From Microbacterium oxydans (lineage in GTDB: Bacteria; Actinomycetota; Actinomycetes; Actinomycetales; Microbacteriaceae): a stretch of DNA of 64,000 nt. Where the stretch lies: contig NZ_BJOG01000001.1 of assembly GCF_006540085.1 (NCBI RefSeq), positions 806,001-870,000 on the forward strand, given 5' to 3'. Numbering within the stretch: position 1 is the stretch's first letter; each line of letters opens with the position of its first letter. Below, piece by piece: positions 1-8,752 of this stretch. The notes beneath the pieces were generated by a model. The model made no database searches and had not been told where the DNA came from. It was given only the letters and a program-made list of their open reading frames with translations. The position numbers were made by a program, and so were the translations under genes.

Positions 1-828
1 GACCCGGTCGGCGAGCTCCGGCGCGAGCAGGGGACTCGCGTGCGCTGCGGTGTCCCCGTCGAGCGTGTCGGCCGCGTAACCGGCGAGCACGCCGTCGTGC
101 AGTGCCCTGGCCACTGCGGCCTCGTCGACCAGGTCCCCTCGGGCGGTGTTGACCAGCACCGTGCCTGGCCGCATGCCGGCGAGGCGCTCCGCATCGACGA
201 GTCGCTGGCCGCCCGGGGCGTGCAGAGTGATCACGTCGGCCGCGCGGAACAGGTCGTCGACCGAGGCGGGTTCCGCCCCGCGGGCGCGCACCACGTCGTC
301 GGGCACGAACGGGTCGGCCGCGAGCACGCGCGGACCGAAGCCGCTCAGACGCGCAGCGACGCCCTGGCCGATCCGGCCGAAGCCGACGATGCCGACCGTG
401 GCGGCGCCGAGCTCCCGTCCACGTCGAACCCCCCAGTCGCCCGCGCGCACCCGGCGGTCGCCGTCCGGCACGAACCGCAGCGCGGCCAGCATCAGACCGA
501 CAGCGTGATCGGCCACGGCGTCGGCGTTCGCGCCGGGGGTGTTCGTCACGGGGATGCCGCGATCGCGCGCGGCAGCGAGGTCGACCGACTCGGTGCCCAC
601 TCCGTAACGGGCGACGATCTTGAGCTTCGGGGCCGCGGCGAGGTGCGCATCGGTGATGGCGCCGGTTCCTGCGATCCAGGCATCGGCGCCGTGCAGCAGC
701 GACCGCAGCTCGTCCATGTCGTGGTGCGCGGGCCCGCGGAGGACGCGGTGTCCGGACTGCGCTGCCCGCTCCACCAGATCGAGGTCGCCGTCCGAGAAGG
801 ATCGGCTGGTGACGAGGATCACAGCCAT
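1..828 (-). CDS. D-isomer-specific 2-hydroxyacid dehydrogenase, partial
   Basis: Member of the phosphoglycerate dehydrogenase-like family, which reduces or oxidises 2-hydroxy acids with NAD(H) in the cytoplasm. The 276 visible residues start MAVILVTSRS. A substrate-loop segment RYGVGTESVDL lies at about 74-84, the Rossmann motif GFGRIG at 149-154, and the catalytic-arginine segment NTARGDL around R230. The C-terminal end, with the catalytic histidine, is cut off by the window edge. The ATG overlaps the stop of the FGGY kinase by one base (TGATG), so the two are translationally coupled. With the kinase and the cupin isomerase it forms a sugar or sugar-acid operon. The exact substrate cannot be read from sequence; 3-phosphoglycerate is only one of several options. 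Confidence 0.85.
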   Translation of the reverse strand, partial: MAVILVTSRSFSDGDLDLVERAAQSGHRVLRGPAHHDMDELRSLLHGADAWIAGTGAITDAHLAAAPKLKIVARYGVGTESVDLAAARDRGIPVTNTPGANADAVADHAVGLMLAALRFVPDGDRRVRAGDWGVRRGRELGAATVGIVGFGRIGQGVAARLSGFGPRVLAADPFVPDDVVRARGAEPASVDDLFRAADVITLHAPGGQRLVDAERLAGMRPGTVLVNTARGDLVDEAAVARALHDGVLAGYAADTLDGDTAAHASPLLAPELADRV

Positions 829-2318
829 CAGCGCGGCCGTCCGGCGAACCACGGCGCGAGGGCCGCGTAGGCATCCGCGAACCGCGCGTGCCGTTCGGCG
901 TACACGGCATGGCGGCCAGCATCCGGGGTGAACTCGGCGGTGACCTCGCTGAGGGCACGTGCTGCCGAGAAGTCGGTGATCCCGAGCCCGACCGCGGCCG
1001 TCACGGCGGCTCCGAGGCTGTTCGCCTCCTCGACGATCGTGCGGCGACGAACGGGAACTCCCCAGACGTCGGCGAGCACCGACAGGTACACGTCGCTCTG
1101 CGCTCCGCCGCCGACCGCATCGATGCGGTCGATCACGGCGCCCGACGCGCGGAATGCCTGGATGCAGCTGAGCAGGTTGAACGCGGTGCCCTCCAGCACG
1201 GCGCGAACGAGGTGGGCCCGACCGTGGTGCCGCGAGAGACCGACGAATGCGCCACGGGCGTCCGGGTCCCACAGCGGGGAGCGCTCACCGAGCAGGTACG
1301 GGAGGAAGTAGAGGTCGTCGGTGTCGACATCGGCGGAGGCCTCGGCCGTCAGCCGTCCGGTCTCCGGGTGGGCGGGGTCGGGGGAGAGGGCCTCGGCGAT
1401 CCACTGCACGGAGGCACCGCCGGCCTGCATGGTCGCCGTGGGCACGAACGAGCCGGGGACGACGTTGTCGAACGTGAAGGTGCGCATTCCCGGATCGTGC
1501 AGCGGAGCGTCCGCTGCGAACGAGATCCACGACGAGGTGCCGAGGCACACGTAGGCGCCGTCCTCCGGAGCGACCACGCCCGATCCGACCGCGGCCAGGG
1601 GGCCGTCGCCGCCGCCCATCACCACACGCACGCCCGTGTGCAGCCCGAGCGCGGTCGCAGCGGCATCCGTCAGTGCTCCCGCGATCTGCGTCGACTCGAG
1701 GATCTCGGGGAACAGCGCGCGGTCGAGGCGTGCGGCCCGCAGCACCTCGTCCGACCAGGTGCCGGCCGCCTGGTCGTAGGCGTTGGTGCCTGACGCGTCG
1801 GAACGGTCCGTCGCCAGACGCCCGGTGAGGCGCAGCACGATGAAGTCCTTCGCGACACAGACCCGGCGCACGCGCGCCCAGACGTCGGGCTCGTTGTCGC
1901 GCACCCACATGATCTTCTCGACCGAGTAGGTGGGGTTCAGACGGTGCCCCAGGATCCCGTACGCGCGTTCGGCGCCGATCGCGTCCTCGAGCTCGCGCTG
2001 CTGGGCTCCGGCTCTCGTGTCGGCCCAGATGATCGCCGGTCGCGCGGGCTCGCCCTCGGCATCGAGGAGGACGGCGCCCATCATCTGTCCGCTCACCACG
2101 AGTCCGACGATGTCGCTCGTGGGCGTGCTGGTGCGGGCGATCAGGTCACGTGTGGCGGCGACGACCGCGTTCCACCAGTCGTCCGGGTTCTGCTCGGCGA
2201 CGCCGCCCGCGGCGAAGTGCGCGGGGTAGGCGACGGTGACCGAGGCGACGATCCGGCCGTCGTCGTGGTGCAGGGAGGCCTTGTTCCCCGTCGTGCCCAG
2301 GTCGTGCGCGATGATCAT
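828..2318 (-). CDS. FGGY-family carbohydrate kinase (xylulokinase-like)
   Basis: ATP-dependent kinase of the FGGY family that phosphorylates a sugar or polyol. The protein is 496 residues, normal for xylulokinases. Visible family features are the N-terminal phosphate loop DLGTTGNKASL (about 5-15), the ADTRA sugar-site segment, a GGGDGPLAAVGSG stretch in the second domain and GGGAQSDVYL near the C-terminus. An open frame continues upstream, but the ATG at 2318 begins the conserved fold and sits nine bases after the previous gene, so it is chosen. It is the middle gene of the minus-strand operon. Xylulose is the best guess; ribulose, erythritol or glycerol cannot be excluded by eye. Confidence 0.88.
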   Translation of the reverse strand: MIIAHDLGTTGNKASLHHDDGRIVASVTVAYPAHFAAGGVAEQNPDDWWNAVVAATRDLIARTSTPTSDIVGLVVSGQMMGAVLLDAEGEPARPAIIWADTRAGAQQRELEDAIGAERAYGILGHRLNPTYSVEKIMWVRDNEPDVWARVRRVCVAKDFIVLRLTGRLATDRSDASGTNAYDQAAGTWSDEVLRAARLDRALFPEILESTQIAGALTDAAATALGLHTGVRVVMGGGDGPLAAVGSGVVAPEDGAYVCLGTSSWISFAADAPLHDPGMRTFTFDNVVPGSFVPTATMQAGGASVQWIAEALSPDPAHPETGRLTAEASADVDTDDLYFLPYLLGERSPLWDPDARGAFVGLSRHHGRAHLVRAVLEGTAFNLLSCIQAFRASGAVIDRIDAVGGGAQSDVYLSVLADVWGVPVRRRTIVEEANSLGAAVTAAVGLGITDFSAARALSEVTAEFTPDAGRHAVYAERHARFADAYAALAPWFAGRPR

Positions 2319-2326
2319 GGCGGCGC

Positions 2327-2902
2327 CTATCCCGCGTACGGACGCAGCTCGACGCCCTCGGGCGACCGGTAAGCCCGCGAACCCATCCCGTGCTCCAGCA
2401 CCCAGCCGTAGTCGTGGCCCGCTCCACCCGGGTACACCGCGAGGAAGGAGTACGGCTCGTCGCCGGTGTTCACCGAGCGGTGCGCCCACCCAGGCGGGAT
2501 GTAGCCGATCGTGCCAGGGAGCATGTCGAGCCATTCGGTGCGCTCGCCGTCGAACATGAGCAGTCCGCCGCGACCTTTCAGCGCCAGATAGATCTCGCCC
2601 TGATGGTTCGGGTGCTGGTGGCCCTTGGTCATCCAGAGCTCTCCGCTCGTGTCCCCGGGCATGATCGTGGTGATCGACTGGGGCAGCTCGCGGTCGACCT
2701 CGGGCACGGGGGAGCTGACCACGGTGTAGACCACGGGGTTCTCGCCGGCTGATGCCGTGGACCAGGCCTCTGCGTCGAGGAAGAGCCCCTCGAGGTCGGA
2801 CATCCGCCGGGTGAGAGTCGGCCCTTCGGGCGAGAGCGTGAGCTTCTCGGCGTCGAAGGCGATCGCCAGGGGGGAGATCGGCGGGGCGTGGAACTCGGGC
2901 AT
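2327..2902 (-). CDS. Cupin-type glucose-6-phosphate isomerase-like protein
   Basis: Single-domain cupin of 191 residues resembling the metal-dependent phosphoglucose isomerases of archaea and some bacteria, which interconvert glucose 6-phosphate and fructose 6-phosphate. Metal ligands fit H95, H97, E103 (segment GHQHPNHQGEIY) and H141 (PPGWAH). It is the first gene of the minus-strand operon, nine bases ahead of the FGGY kinase, and lies directly behind two palindromic operators. The operon context (kinase, dehydrogenase) suggests it isomerises a phosphorylated or free sugar specific to this pathway rather than serving central glycolysis. That is inference. Confidence 0.8.
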   Translation of the reverse strand: MPEFHAPPISPLAIAFDAEKLTLSPEGPTLTRRMSDLEGLFLDAEAWSTASAGENPVVYTVVSSPVPEVDRELPQSITTIMPGDTSGELWMTKGHQHPNHQGEIYLALKGRGGLLMFDGERTEWLDMLPGTIGYIPPGWAHRSVNTGDEPYSFLAVYPGGAGHDYGWVLEHGMGSRAYRSPEGVELRPYAG

Positions 2903-2937
2903 CGGTGCTCCTCGTAACGGGTGCTGCGACGCTGCGC

Positions 2938-2978
2938 AACCTGTAATGACAGGTTCACCCTACCTGTTATGACAGGTT
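2938..2978. promoter_or_regulatory. Two tandem GntR-like operators
   Basis: Two copies of an 18-bp palindrome lie upstream of the isomerase-kinase-dehydrogenase operon. The first, 2938-2955, is AACCTGT-AATG-ACAGGTT with perfect 7-bp arms. The second, 2961-2978, has the same inner arms (ACCTGT/ACAGGT) around TATG. Their centres are 23 bp apart, about two helical turns. The TGT-N4-ACA core is typical of GntR/FadR-type operators. No such regulator is encoded next to it in the window, so it may lie beyond the left edge or elsewhere. Confidence 0.75.
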
Positions 2979-2998
2979 GCGTCCAGATCTCCCGGCCC

Positions 2999-3057
2999 TT
3001 CGAATCGCGCGAATGATTGGATCCGAGCGTCAGATGCAACTATTCGCGCGATTCGAA
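2999..3057. repeat. Long-armed palindromic repeat, family 1, copy A
   Basis: A 59-bp inverted repeat with 25-bp arms (2999-3023 and 3033-3057), three mismatched positions and a 9-bp loop. The arms start TTCGAATCGCGC. Two further copies of the same half-site occur at 18123-18183 and 27658-27716. This copy separates two minus-strand genes. Confidence 0.8.
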
Positions 3058-3079
3058 AGTGAGGCGCCCCGCCGTCGCG

Positions 3080-3778
3080 TCAGCTCAGGCTGGACCCCGC
3101 GACCGCGGCATCGATGAGGTCGGCGATCGCGGCCGGCTGCGACGCAAGGGAGGCGTGGCTCGCGTCGAGCTCGATGATCTGACGCGGGTTCATGCGCGTC
3201 GCCATGCGTCGTTCGTTGTCGGGATTGATCATCCGGTCGGCGGTCGAGACCTGGTACCAGGTGGGCTTCGCCTTCCATGCGGGCGCCGTCACGGTGTCAC
3301 CGAACGTCGACCCCAGGGGGGCCTTCTGGGTGACGGCCATGACCAGCGCGTCGTCGGCGGAGAGGTCCTGGGCGAAGCTCTCGTGGAAGCGGTCCTGTGC
3401 GATCCACAGATAGCCGTCCGAGTCGGGGGTGATGGCGTCGACCGCGGCCGGTGGGTTCTCCTGAGTGATCTGCCCTGCGCTCTCGCCGGCGTCGGGAGCG
3501 AACGCCGCCACGTAGACGAGGCCCACCACGTTGGGCAGGTCGCCGGCCTCCGTGATGACGGCGCCGCCGTAGGAGTGCCCGACGAGGAGGACGGGACCGT
3601 CGATCTGACGGACCATCTTCTGCGTGCGCTCTGCGTCGTCGGCGAGGGAAGTGAGCGGGTTCTCGACCGCGTGCAGATCGTCGTAGCCGCGGCGACGAAG
3701 TTCGAGGATCAGGGGACCCCAGTGAGCCGCCCCTCCCCAGAAGCCGTGGACCAGGACGATGGCGGGCTTGTCGGACAT
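3080..3778 (-). CDS. Alpha/beta hydrolase
   Basis: Cytoplasmic alpha/beta hydrolase of 232 residues in the EstC/salicylate-esterase-like group. The oxyanion segment HGFWGGAAHW is at the N-terminus and the nucleophile elbow GHSYGG lies near residue 80. A C-terminal DASHASL carries the probable catalytic histidine. The open frame extends about 48 codons upstream, but the ATG at 3778 is preceded by a good GGAGA ribosome site and starts the fold at MSDKPAIVLVHG. It is divergent from the AraC-type regulator, which probably controls it. The substrate is unknown. Confidence 0.85.
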   Translation of the reverse strand: MSDKPAIVLVHGFWGGAAHWGPLILELRRRGYDDLHAVENPLTSLADDAERTQKMVRQIDGPVLLVGHSYGGAVITEAGDLPNVVGLVYVAAFAPDAGESAGQITQENPPAAVDAITPDSDGYLWIAQDRFHESFAQDLSADDALVMAVTQKAPLGSTFGDTVTAPAWKAKPTWYQVSTADRMINPDNERRMATRMNPRQIIELDASHASLASQPAAIADLIDAAVAGSSLS

Positions 3779-3830
3779 GTTCGTCTCCTGTCTTTCGCGG
3801 TCGCTCGTGCAGTGCGCGCGTGACCTTCGG

Positions 3831-3852
3831 TTGGTTCCTGGTCTGGAACCAA
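3831..3852. promoter_or_regulatory. Operator between hydrolase and AraC-type gene
   Basis: Perfect inverted repeat TTGGTTCC-TGGTCT-GGAACCAA in the 107-bp divergent intergenic region, 34 bp before the AraC start. It is the natural candidate for binding by that regulator or another repressor controlling both directions. Confidence 0.6.
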
Positions 3853-3885
3853 GAAGAGAGTAGGTTGGACTCTGGGGCAAAAACC

Positions 3886-4980
3886 ATGACTGATGACCTA
3901 CGAAAACATGCCGATCCTGCATCGACTACCGATCATGCCGTGGACGCGCTCTCCGAAGCACTCCTGCACGCTCGCCTGGACGGGCGGGACGCGATGCTCT
4001 ACGCGCCGCCCGCTCCTTTCCACGTGGACATCCCCTCGGGCGTCACTCGAGTGCACTTCGCCGTCGACTCGCGGCTGATCGTCCGGGTCGACGGTCAGGC
4101 GATGCCGATCGTGCTCGAGCCCCGTGATTTCGTGCTGGTCCGTCAGGGGCTCGCGCACAGCATCGCCACCGCCGATTCGACGGTCCCCGCCCGCGAGCTG
4201 GTCGAGTCCGACCGCGGCATCGGCGCGGAGGCGGCGCCGGGCTGGGTCACCGGCGAGTTCCGCACGCAGAGCGAGCTCGGCGGCCCGTCGATGGCTGCTC
4301 TTCCCCCGGTGGTGCACATATCGTCGGCCCGGCCGGGAAACGAGTGGCTGGCGCTGAGCCTGCGACTGCTGCTCGATGAGCTCGGACAGCGCCGACCCGG
4401 CGCGTGCATCATGATCTCGCGCATCCTGGACCTGGTCTTCATCCATGCCCTGCGGGAGTGGTCGGCCTCCGACAAGGTCGAGCCGGGGTGGCTGGCCACC
4501 GCGCTCGACCAGACCCTCGCGCCGGCCTTGGCGGCGATCCACCGTAATCCCGAGCATCCGTGGACGGTCGACGACCTCGCAGCCCTGACGCACCAGTCAC
4601 GGTCCGCCTTCGCCCACCGGTTCACCGCCGTCGTCGGTCAGTCGCCTGCCGCCTACGTGGCGGAGCGTCGGATGCTTGCCGCCTCGAAGCTTCTCGAGAC
4701 CACGGCGATGGCGGTCGGTGCCGTCGCGCATGCGGTCGGGTTCGAATCGGAGGCGGCGTTCTCGCGAGCCTTCCGCCGGCGCTTCGGTCGTTCACCGCTG
4801 GCCTGGCGGAAGCACTCCCGCCCGCGCATGGCGGGTGTCGGCGCGGGTGCGTCGGAGGAGGCTCCCGCGCCGGCTCAGGCCCAGGACTCTGCGTCGGCTC
4901 AGGATTCTGCGTCGGCTCAGGATTCTGCGTCGGCTCAGGAGTCGGCGTCGGCTCAGGACTCGGCGCGGCGCGCGCGGTAG
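3886..4980 (+). CDS. AraC-family regulator with cupin sensor domain
   Basis: Transcription factor of 364 residues. The N-terminal half resembles the AraC-type cupin (cupin_6) ligand domain, and the C-terminal part holds two helix-turn-helix units (WTVDDLAALTHQSRSAFAHRF and VGAVAHAVGFESEAAFSRAF) ending in the usual FGRSPLAWR. The ATG at 3886 is chosen over an upstream in-frame ATG at 3820 because 3820 would place the operator palindrome inside the gene. The last 30 or so residues are a tandem Ser/Ala/Gln/Asp repeat not expected in the family. Its 3' end overlaps the convergent CGNR gene by 28 bp. It likely regulates the divergent alpha/beta hydrolase. Confidence 0.88.
   Translation: MTDDLRKHADPASTTDHAVDALSEALLHARLDGRDAMLYAPPAPFHVDIPSGVTRVHFAVDSRLIVRVDGQAMPIVLEPRDFVLVRQGLAHSIATADSTVPARELVESDRGIGAEAAPGWVTGEFRTQSELGGPSMAALPPVVHISSARPGNEWLALSLRLLLDELGQRRPGACIMISRILDLVFIHALREWSASDKVEPGWLATALDQTLAPALAAIHRNPEHPWTVDDLAALTHQSRSAFAHRFTAVVGQSPAAYVAERRMLAASKLLETTAMAVGAVAHAVGFESEAAFSRAFRRRFGRSPLAWRKHSRPRMAGVGAGASEEAPAPAQAQDSASAQDSASAQDSASAQESASAQDSARRAR
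4879..4962 (+). repeat. 18-bp tandem repeat in the AraC-type gene
   Basis: About four and a half copies of an 18-bp unit, GCGTCGGCTCAGGATTCT with third-base changes, encode repeated Ala-Ser-Ala-Gln-Asp/Glu-Ser at the end of the AraC-type protein. The length is a multiple of three, so copy-number change would keep the frame. Confidence 0.9.
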
Positions 4981-5489
4981 GCGGCGACGGCGTTGCGGTT
5001 CGCGCACGTGGTGGAGCAATAGCGCTTCGAGCGGTTGCGGGAGAGGTCGAGCGCGATGGCCCGGCAGGTGTCGTCCTCGCAGACGGTGAGGCGCGAGCCC
5101 TCGTCGGCACGGATGACGTCGATCAGGGCCATCGCGGTCTCGATCAGGATGCGTTCGGCAAGGGGCTGCTCGTCCGCCACCGCGTGCAGATGCCAGTCCA
5201 CGCCGTCATGACGGCGCAGCGCGGGGGTGAGGCGGGACTCCGCGAGGGCGTCGTTGACGTGCGCGGCCATCTCGTCGCGCGGCGCCAGCAGCATCGCACG
5301 GAGCCGGGGACGCAGTCCGCGAAGCGAGGCGACCTCGGCCTCATCGCGGTCCAGGCGGCCGGTGTAGGGGAACTCGTGGAGGAAGGTGCCCTCGTCGTCG
5401 ATGTCGGTGAGTGTGTCCGGCTGCTCCGCCGAGTTCGCGAGCCAGACCGCGGAGCGCAACGCCTCTTCCGTGTCATCGGTGAAGATCAT
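4953..5489 (-). CDS. CGNR zinc-finger regulator
   Basis: Protein of 178 residues with an N-terminal ABATE-type (putative stress-response) domain and a C-terminal CGNR zinc finger. The Cys ligands are visible in VCEDDTC and YCSTTCANRNAVAAYRAR, with the family signature here reading CANRN. Such proteins are thought to be transcription factors. It is divergent from the EamA transporter across only 39 bp, so shared control of the two promoters is likely. The 3' end overlaps the AraC-type gene convergently. Confidence 0.85.
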   Translation of the reverse strand: MIFTDDTEEALRSAVWLANSAEQPDTLTDIDDEGTFLHEFPYTGRLDRDEAEVASLRGLRPRLRAMLLAPRDEMAAHVNDALAESRLTPALRRHDGVDWHLHAVADEQPLAERILIETAMALIDVIRADEGSRLTVCEDDTCRAIALDLSRNRSKRYCSTTCANRNAVAAYRARRAES

Positions 5490-5528
5490 ATTGACATGTT
5501 ACAACGCGCGGGAGTAGCGTCATCGATC

Positions 5529-6515
5529 ATGAGCATGGTGAGCGATGACGCAGTTGTGCACTCCGCCAGGGGTGTGCGTCTCGGGCTGCCGCTCGCCCTC
5601 GCCGCGGCCTTCGCCTTCGGCATGTCGGGCGGATGGGCGCGGGGGCTCATCGACGCCGGGTGGAGTCCCGGTGCCGCCGTCACCGCGCGCATCTGGGTCG
5701 CCGCCCTCGTGCTGCTCGTCCCCACGATCCTGTCGCTGAGAGGACGATGGGCGCTGCTGCGGCGCAATGCGGGCATGATCCTCGCCTACGGGCTGCTCGC
5801 GGTCGCCGCGACCCAGCTCTTCTACTTCCAGGCGGTCGCGGTGATGGACGTCGGGCTGGCGCTGCTCATCGAGTACACCGCCCCGGTCGCGGTACTGCTG
5901 TGGCTCTGGCTGCGGAGAGGGGAGCGGCCGAGCCGCAAGAGCCTGCTCGGTGCGGCGATCGCTTTCGTCGGGCTCGTGCTCATGCTCGACGTCCTCACGG
6001 GTGCCGACGTCAACGTGCCCGGAATCCTGTGGGCACTCGGCGCCATGGTGGGCGCTGCCGCCTACTTCGTGCTGTCCGCCAAGGCCGACACGGGATTGCC
6101 GCCCCTCGCCCTGGCCGGCAGCGGGCTCCTGCTCGGGGCACTCGGGCTCACTGCGGCCGGCGCGATCGGCGTGCTGCCGATCGCATGGACGACCGACGAC
6201 ATCTCCTACCGGTTCGGCAGTGTTCCCTGGTTCGTCCCGGTGCTCGCGATGGGGGTGGTGGCGACCGCTCTCGCCTATCTGCTGGGCATCGCCTCGACGC
6301 GCATGCTGGGGTCGCGGCTCGCTTCCTTCGTCGCACTCGCGGAGGTCGTGGCCGCGCTGCTGTTCGGCTGGCTGCTGCTCGGCCAGCTCCCCGACCTGCT
6401 GCAGGCCTTCGGCGGTGTGCTGGTGTTGATCGGCGTGGTCGTGGTGAAGCTCGGCGAACCCGCCCCTCCCGACCGGAGCGGGGTTTTGTATACGTACAGT
6501 CGGCGCAGGGGGTGA
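5529..6515 (+). CDS. EamA/DMT-family transporter
   Basis: Integral membrane protein of 328 residues built of two five-helix EamA halves, as in the drug/metabolite exporter superfamily (RhtA-like amino-acid or metabolite efflux). Hydrophobic helices run from LPLALAAAFAFGM to VLVLIGVVVVKLG. The start at 5529 follows a very short divergent promoter with a TTGACA at 5491-5496; another in-frame ATG lies six bases later. The long open frame reaching back to 4560 is an antisense/overlap artefact. Its divergent partner is the CGNR regulator. The substrate is not predictable. Confidence 0.85.
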   Translation: MSMVSDDAVVHSARGVRLGLPLALAAAFAFGMSGGWARGLIDAGWSPGAAVTARIWVAALVLLVPTILSLRGRWALLRRNAGMILAYGLLAVAATQLFYFQAVAVMDVGLALLIEYTAPVAVLLWLWLRRGERPSRKSLLGAAIAFVGLVLMLDVLTGADVNVPGILWALGAMVGAAAYFVLSAKADTGLPPLALAGSGLLLGALGLTAAGAIGVLPIAWTTDDISYRFGSVPWFVPVLAMGVVATALAYLLGIASTRMLGSRLASFVALAEVVAALLFGWLLLGQLPDLLQAFGGVLVLIGVVVVKLGEPAPPDRSGVLYTYSRRRG

Positions 6516-6548
6516 GAGGAGGGAGCGCAGGGCGGGTTTATGTATACA
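6484..6548. promoter_or_regulatory. GntR operators upstream of the prp locus
   Basis: Two GTATAC-centred elements precede the GntR gene: TTGTATACGTACA at 6486-6498 and the perfect palindrome TGTATACA at 6541-6548, nine bases before the ATG at 6557. They fit the short T-rich/A-rich operators of FadR-type GntR proteins and suggest autoregulation of the regulator and the prp operon. Confidence 0.6.
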
Positions 6549-6556
6549 CTGAGGGG

Positions 6557-7222
6557 ATGAGTCTCGTCGCTGAACGCACCTCCGCGGGTGACCGCGCGTA
6601 TGCGGCGCTGCTCGACGGCATCCAGTCCGGTGCCCTGCCGGCCGGCTTCGTGCTCGGCGAGGTCGAGCAGGCCGAGCGCCTGGGAGTGAGCCGTACACCG
6701 ATGCGCGAGGCGCTCCGTCGCCTGATCGCCGACGGGCTCGTGGTGCAGCAGTCTCCGCGCGTCACCGTCGTGGCAGACCTCGACGCCGACGACATCCGCT
6801 CCCTCTTCGAGATCCGTCGGGCGCTCGAGGAATCCTCGGCACGCCTCGCCGCCGCCCGGGGCGACGCGCAGCTCTTCGCAGCCCTCGCCGACGAGTTCGC
6901 GCATGTCGACCTCGACGCCGTCGAGGGCCGAGACGCCTATTACGCGCTCATCGCCCGCTTCGACGCGGCCCTCGACGCGGCCGTCGCCAACGGCTACATC
7001 GCCTCCGCGCTGCGCACCGTGCGCACCCACCTCGTGAGAGTGCGGCGGATGGCCAGGGACAAGCCGGCCCGACTCGCCGCCTCCGCCGCCGAGCACCGCA
7101 CCATCGCGGAAGCACTCGCCGCCCGCGACGGCGACCTCGCCGCCCATGCCACGCACGTGCACCTGCACAACGCGCTCGCCGGCATCCTCGACTCCCTTGA
7201 TTCCCGTAACAGTGAAGGATAA
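6557..7222 (+). CDS. GntR/FadR-family regulator of the prp operon
   Basis: Transcription regulator of 221 residues. It has an N-terminal winged helix (VLGEVEQAERLGVSRTPMREALRRLIADGLV) and an alpha-helical FCD-type ligand domain with metal-ligand-like D, H and H residues spread through the C-terminal half (RFDAALD, AEHRTI, HLHNAL). It lies four bases ahead of prpD in the same direction, so it should be the local regulator, probably responding to propionate or a methylcitrate-cycle intermediate. This ligand is inferred from context. Confidence 0.88.
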   Translation: MSLVAERTSAGDRAYAALLDGIQSGALPAGFVLGEVEQAERLGVSRTPMREALRRLIADGLVVQQSPRVTVVADLDADDIRSLFEIRRALEESSARLAAARGDAQLFAALADEFAHVDLDAVEGRDAYYALIARFDAALDAAVANGYIASALRTVRTHLVRVRRMARDKPARLAASAAEHRTIAEALAARDGDLAAHATHVHLHNALAGILDSLDSRNSEG

Positions 7223-7225
7223 GAA

Positions 7226-8752
7226 ATGACCGTCAGCCACCACGTCCGTGTGCACCGCAGCGACGAGAACCTCGCCAGGGAAGACCAGCTCGCCTGGAAG
7301 ATCGCCGAGGTCGCCGCCGACCGGGTCGAGGTCGAGCAGCCCGTCGTCGACATGATCATCAACCGCATCATCGACAACGCGTCGGTGGCCGCCGCTTCCC
7401 TCACCCGTGCGCCGATCAACGCGGCTCGTGCGCAGGCGTTCAGCCACCCCGTCTCGACCGGCGGCGTCGGCGCGAACCTCTTCGGCGCCGAGCTCGATCA
7501 CCGCACCAGCCCCGAGTGGGCGGCCTGGGCGAACGGCGTCGCCGTGCGTGAACTCGACTACCACGACACGTTCCTCGCAGCCGAGTACTCGCACCCCGGC
7601 GACAACATCCCGCCGATCCTCGCGGTCGCTCAGCACACCGGCAAGGACGGCCAGGCTCTCGTGCGCGGCATCGCCACCGGCTACGAGATCCAGATGGACC
7701 TGGTGCGCGCGATCTGCCTGCACAAGCACAAGATCGACCACGTCGCCCACCTCGGCCCGTCCGCGGCCGCCGGTATCGGCACTCTCCTCGGTCTCGACGT
7801 CGAGACGATCTACCAGGCGGTCGGCCAGGCGCTGCACACCACGACCGCCACCCGCCAGAGCCGCAAGGGTGAGATCTCCACCTGGAAGGCGCACGCCCCG
7901 GCCTTCGCCGGGAAGATGGCCGTCGAGGCGGTCGACCGGGCGATGCGCGGTCAGACCAGCCCCGCGCCGATCTACGAAGGTGAAGACGGCGTGATCGCGT
8001 GGATGCTCGACGGCAAGGACGCCTCGTACGACGTGCCGCTGCCCGCCGCCGGCGAGCCCAAGCGCGCGATCCTGGACTCGTACACGAAGGAGCACTCCGC
8101 CGAGTACCAGGCCCAGGCGCTGATCGACCTCGCCCGCAAGCTCGGCCTGCAGAACCCCGCGCTGCGCGACCCTGCGAACATCGAGTCCATCGTCATCCAC
8201 ACCAGCCACCACACGCACAACGTGATCGGCTCGGGCGCGAACGACCCGCAGAAGTACGACCCCACCGCGTCGCGCGAGACCCTCGACCACTCGGTGCCGT
8301 ACATCTTCGCGGTGGCCCTGCAGGACGGCGGCTGGCACCACGTCGACTCCTATGCCCCCGAGCGCGCTGGTCGCGCCGACACGGTCGCGCTGTGGCACAA
8401 GATCACCACGGCCGAGGATGCCGAGTGGACGCGCCGCTACCACTCCGAGGACCCGGCCGAGAAGGCGTTCGGCGGTCGCGTCGAGATCCGCCTCACCGAC
8501 GGTGAGGTCGTGGTGGACGAGATCGCCGTGGCCGATGCGCACCCCCTCGGAGCGCGTCCTTTCGCCCGCGAGAACTACATCGCGAAGTTCCGTCTGCTGG
8601 CGCAGCCCGTGCTCGAGCCCGCCGAGATCGAGCGTTTCCTCGCCCTCGTGCAGCGCCTGCCCGAACTGACCGCTGCCGAGGTCGGCGAATTGTCGATCGT
8701 CGCGAAGCCCGGACTGCTCGAAGCCGCCGACGCCCCGAAGGGTCTGTTCTGA
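7226..8752 (+). CDS. prpD: 2-Methylcitrate dehydratase
   Basis: MmgE/PrpD family enzyme of 508 residues, the usual PrpD length, that dehydrates 2-methylcitrate to 2-methylaconitate in the methylcitrate cycle. Family segments visible include [52 protein letters not shown] and the C-terminal [12 protein letters not shown]. The ATG follows a GAAGGATAAGAA leader. It is the first enzyme gene behind the GntR regulator and overlaps prpB by one base (TGATG), so the three prp genes form one operon. Confidence 0.95.
   Translation: MTVSHHVRVHRSDENLAREDQLAWKIAEVAADRVEVEQPVVDMIINRIIDNASVAAASLTRAPINAARAQAFSHPVSTGGVGANLFGAELDHRTSPEWAAWANGVAVRELDYHDTFLAAEYSHPGDNIPPILAVAQHTGKDGQALVRGIATGYEIQMDLVRAICLHKHKIDHVAHLGPSAAAGIGTLLGLDVETIYQAVGQALHTTTATRQSRKGEISTWKAHAPAFAGKMAVEAVDRAMRGQTSPAPIYEGEDGVIAWMLDGKDASYDVPLPAAGEPKRAILDSYTKEHSAEYQAQALIDLARKLGLQNPALRDPANIESIVIHTSHHTHNVIGSGANDPQKYDPTASRETLDHSVPYIFAVALQDGGWHHVDSYAPERAGRADTVALWHKITTAEDAEWTRRYHSEDPAEKAFGGRVEIRLTDGEVVVDEIAVADAHPLGARPFARENYIAKFRLLAQPVLEPAEIERFLALVQRLPELTAAEVGELSIVAKPGLLEAADAPKGLF

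Noticed and set aside
6275..8542. A 755-codon minus-strand open frame across the GntR and prpD genes
   Set aside because: It covers well-supported genes on the other strand and its translation is Val/Gly/Arg-rich without any domain.
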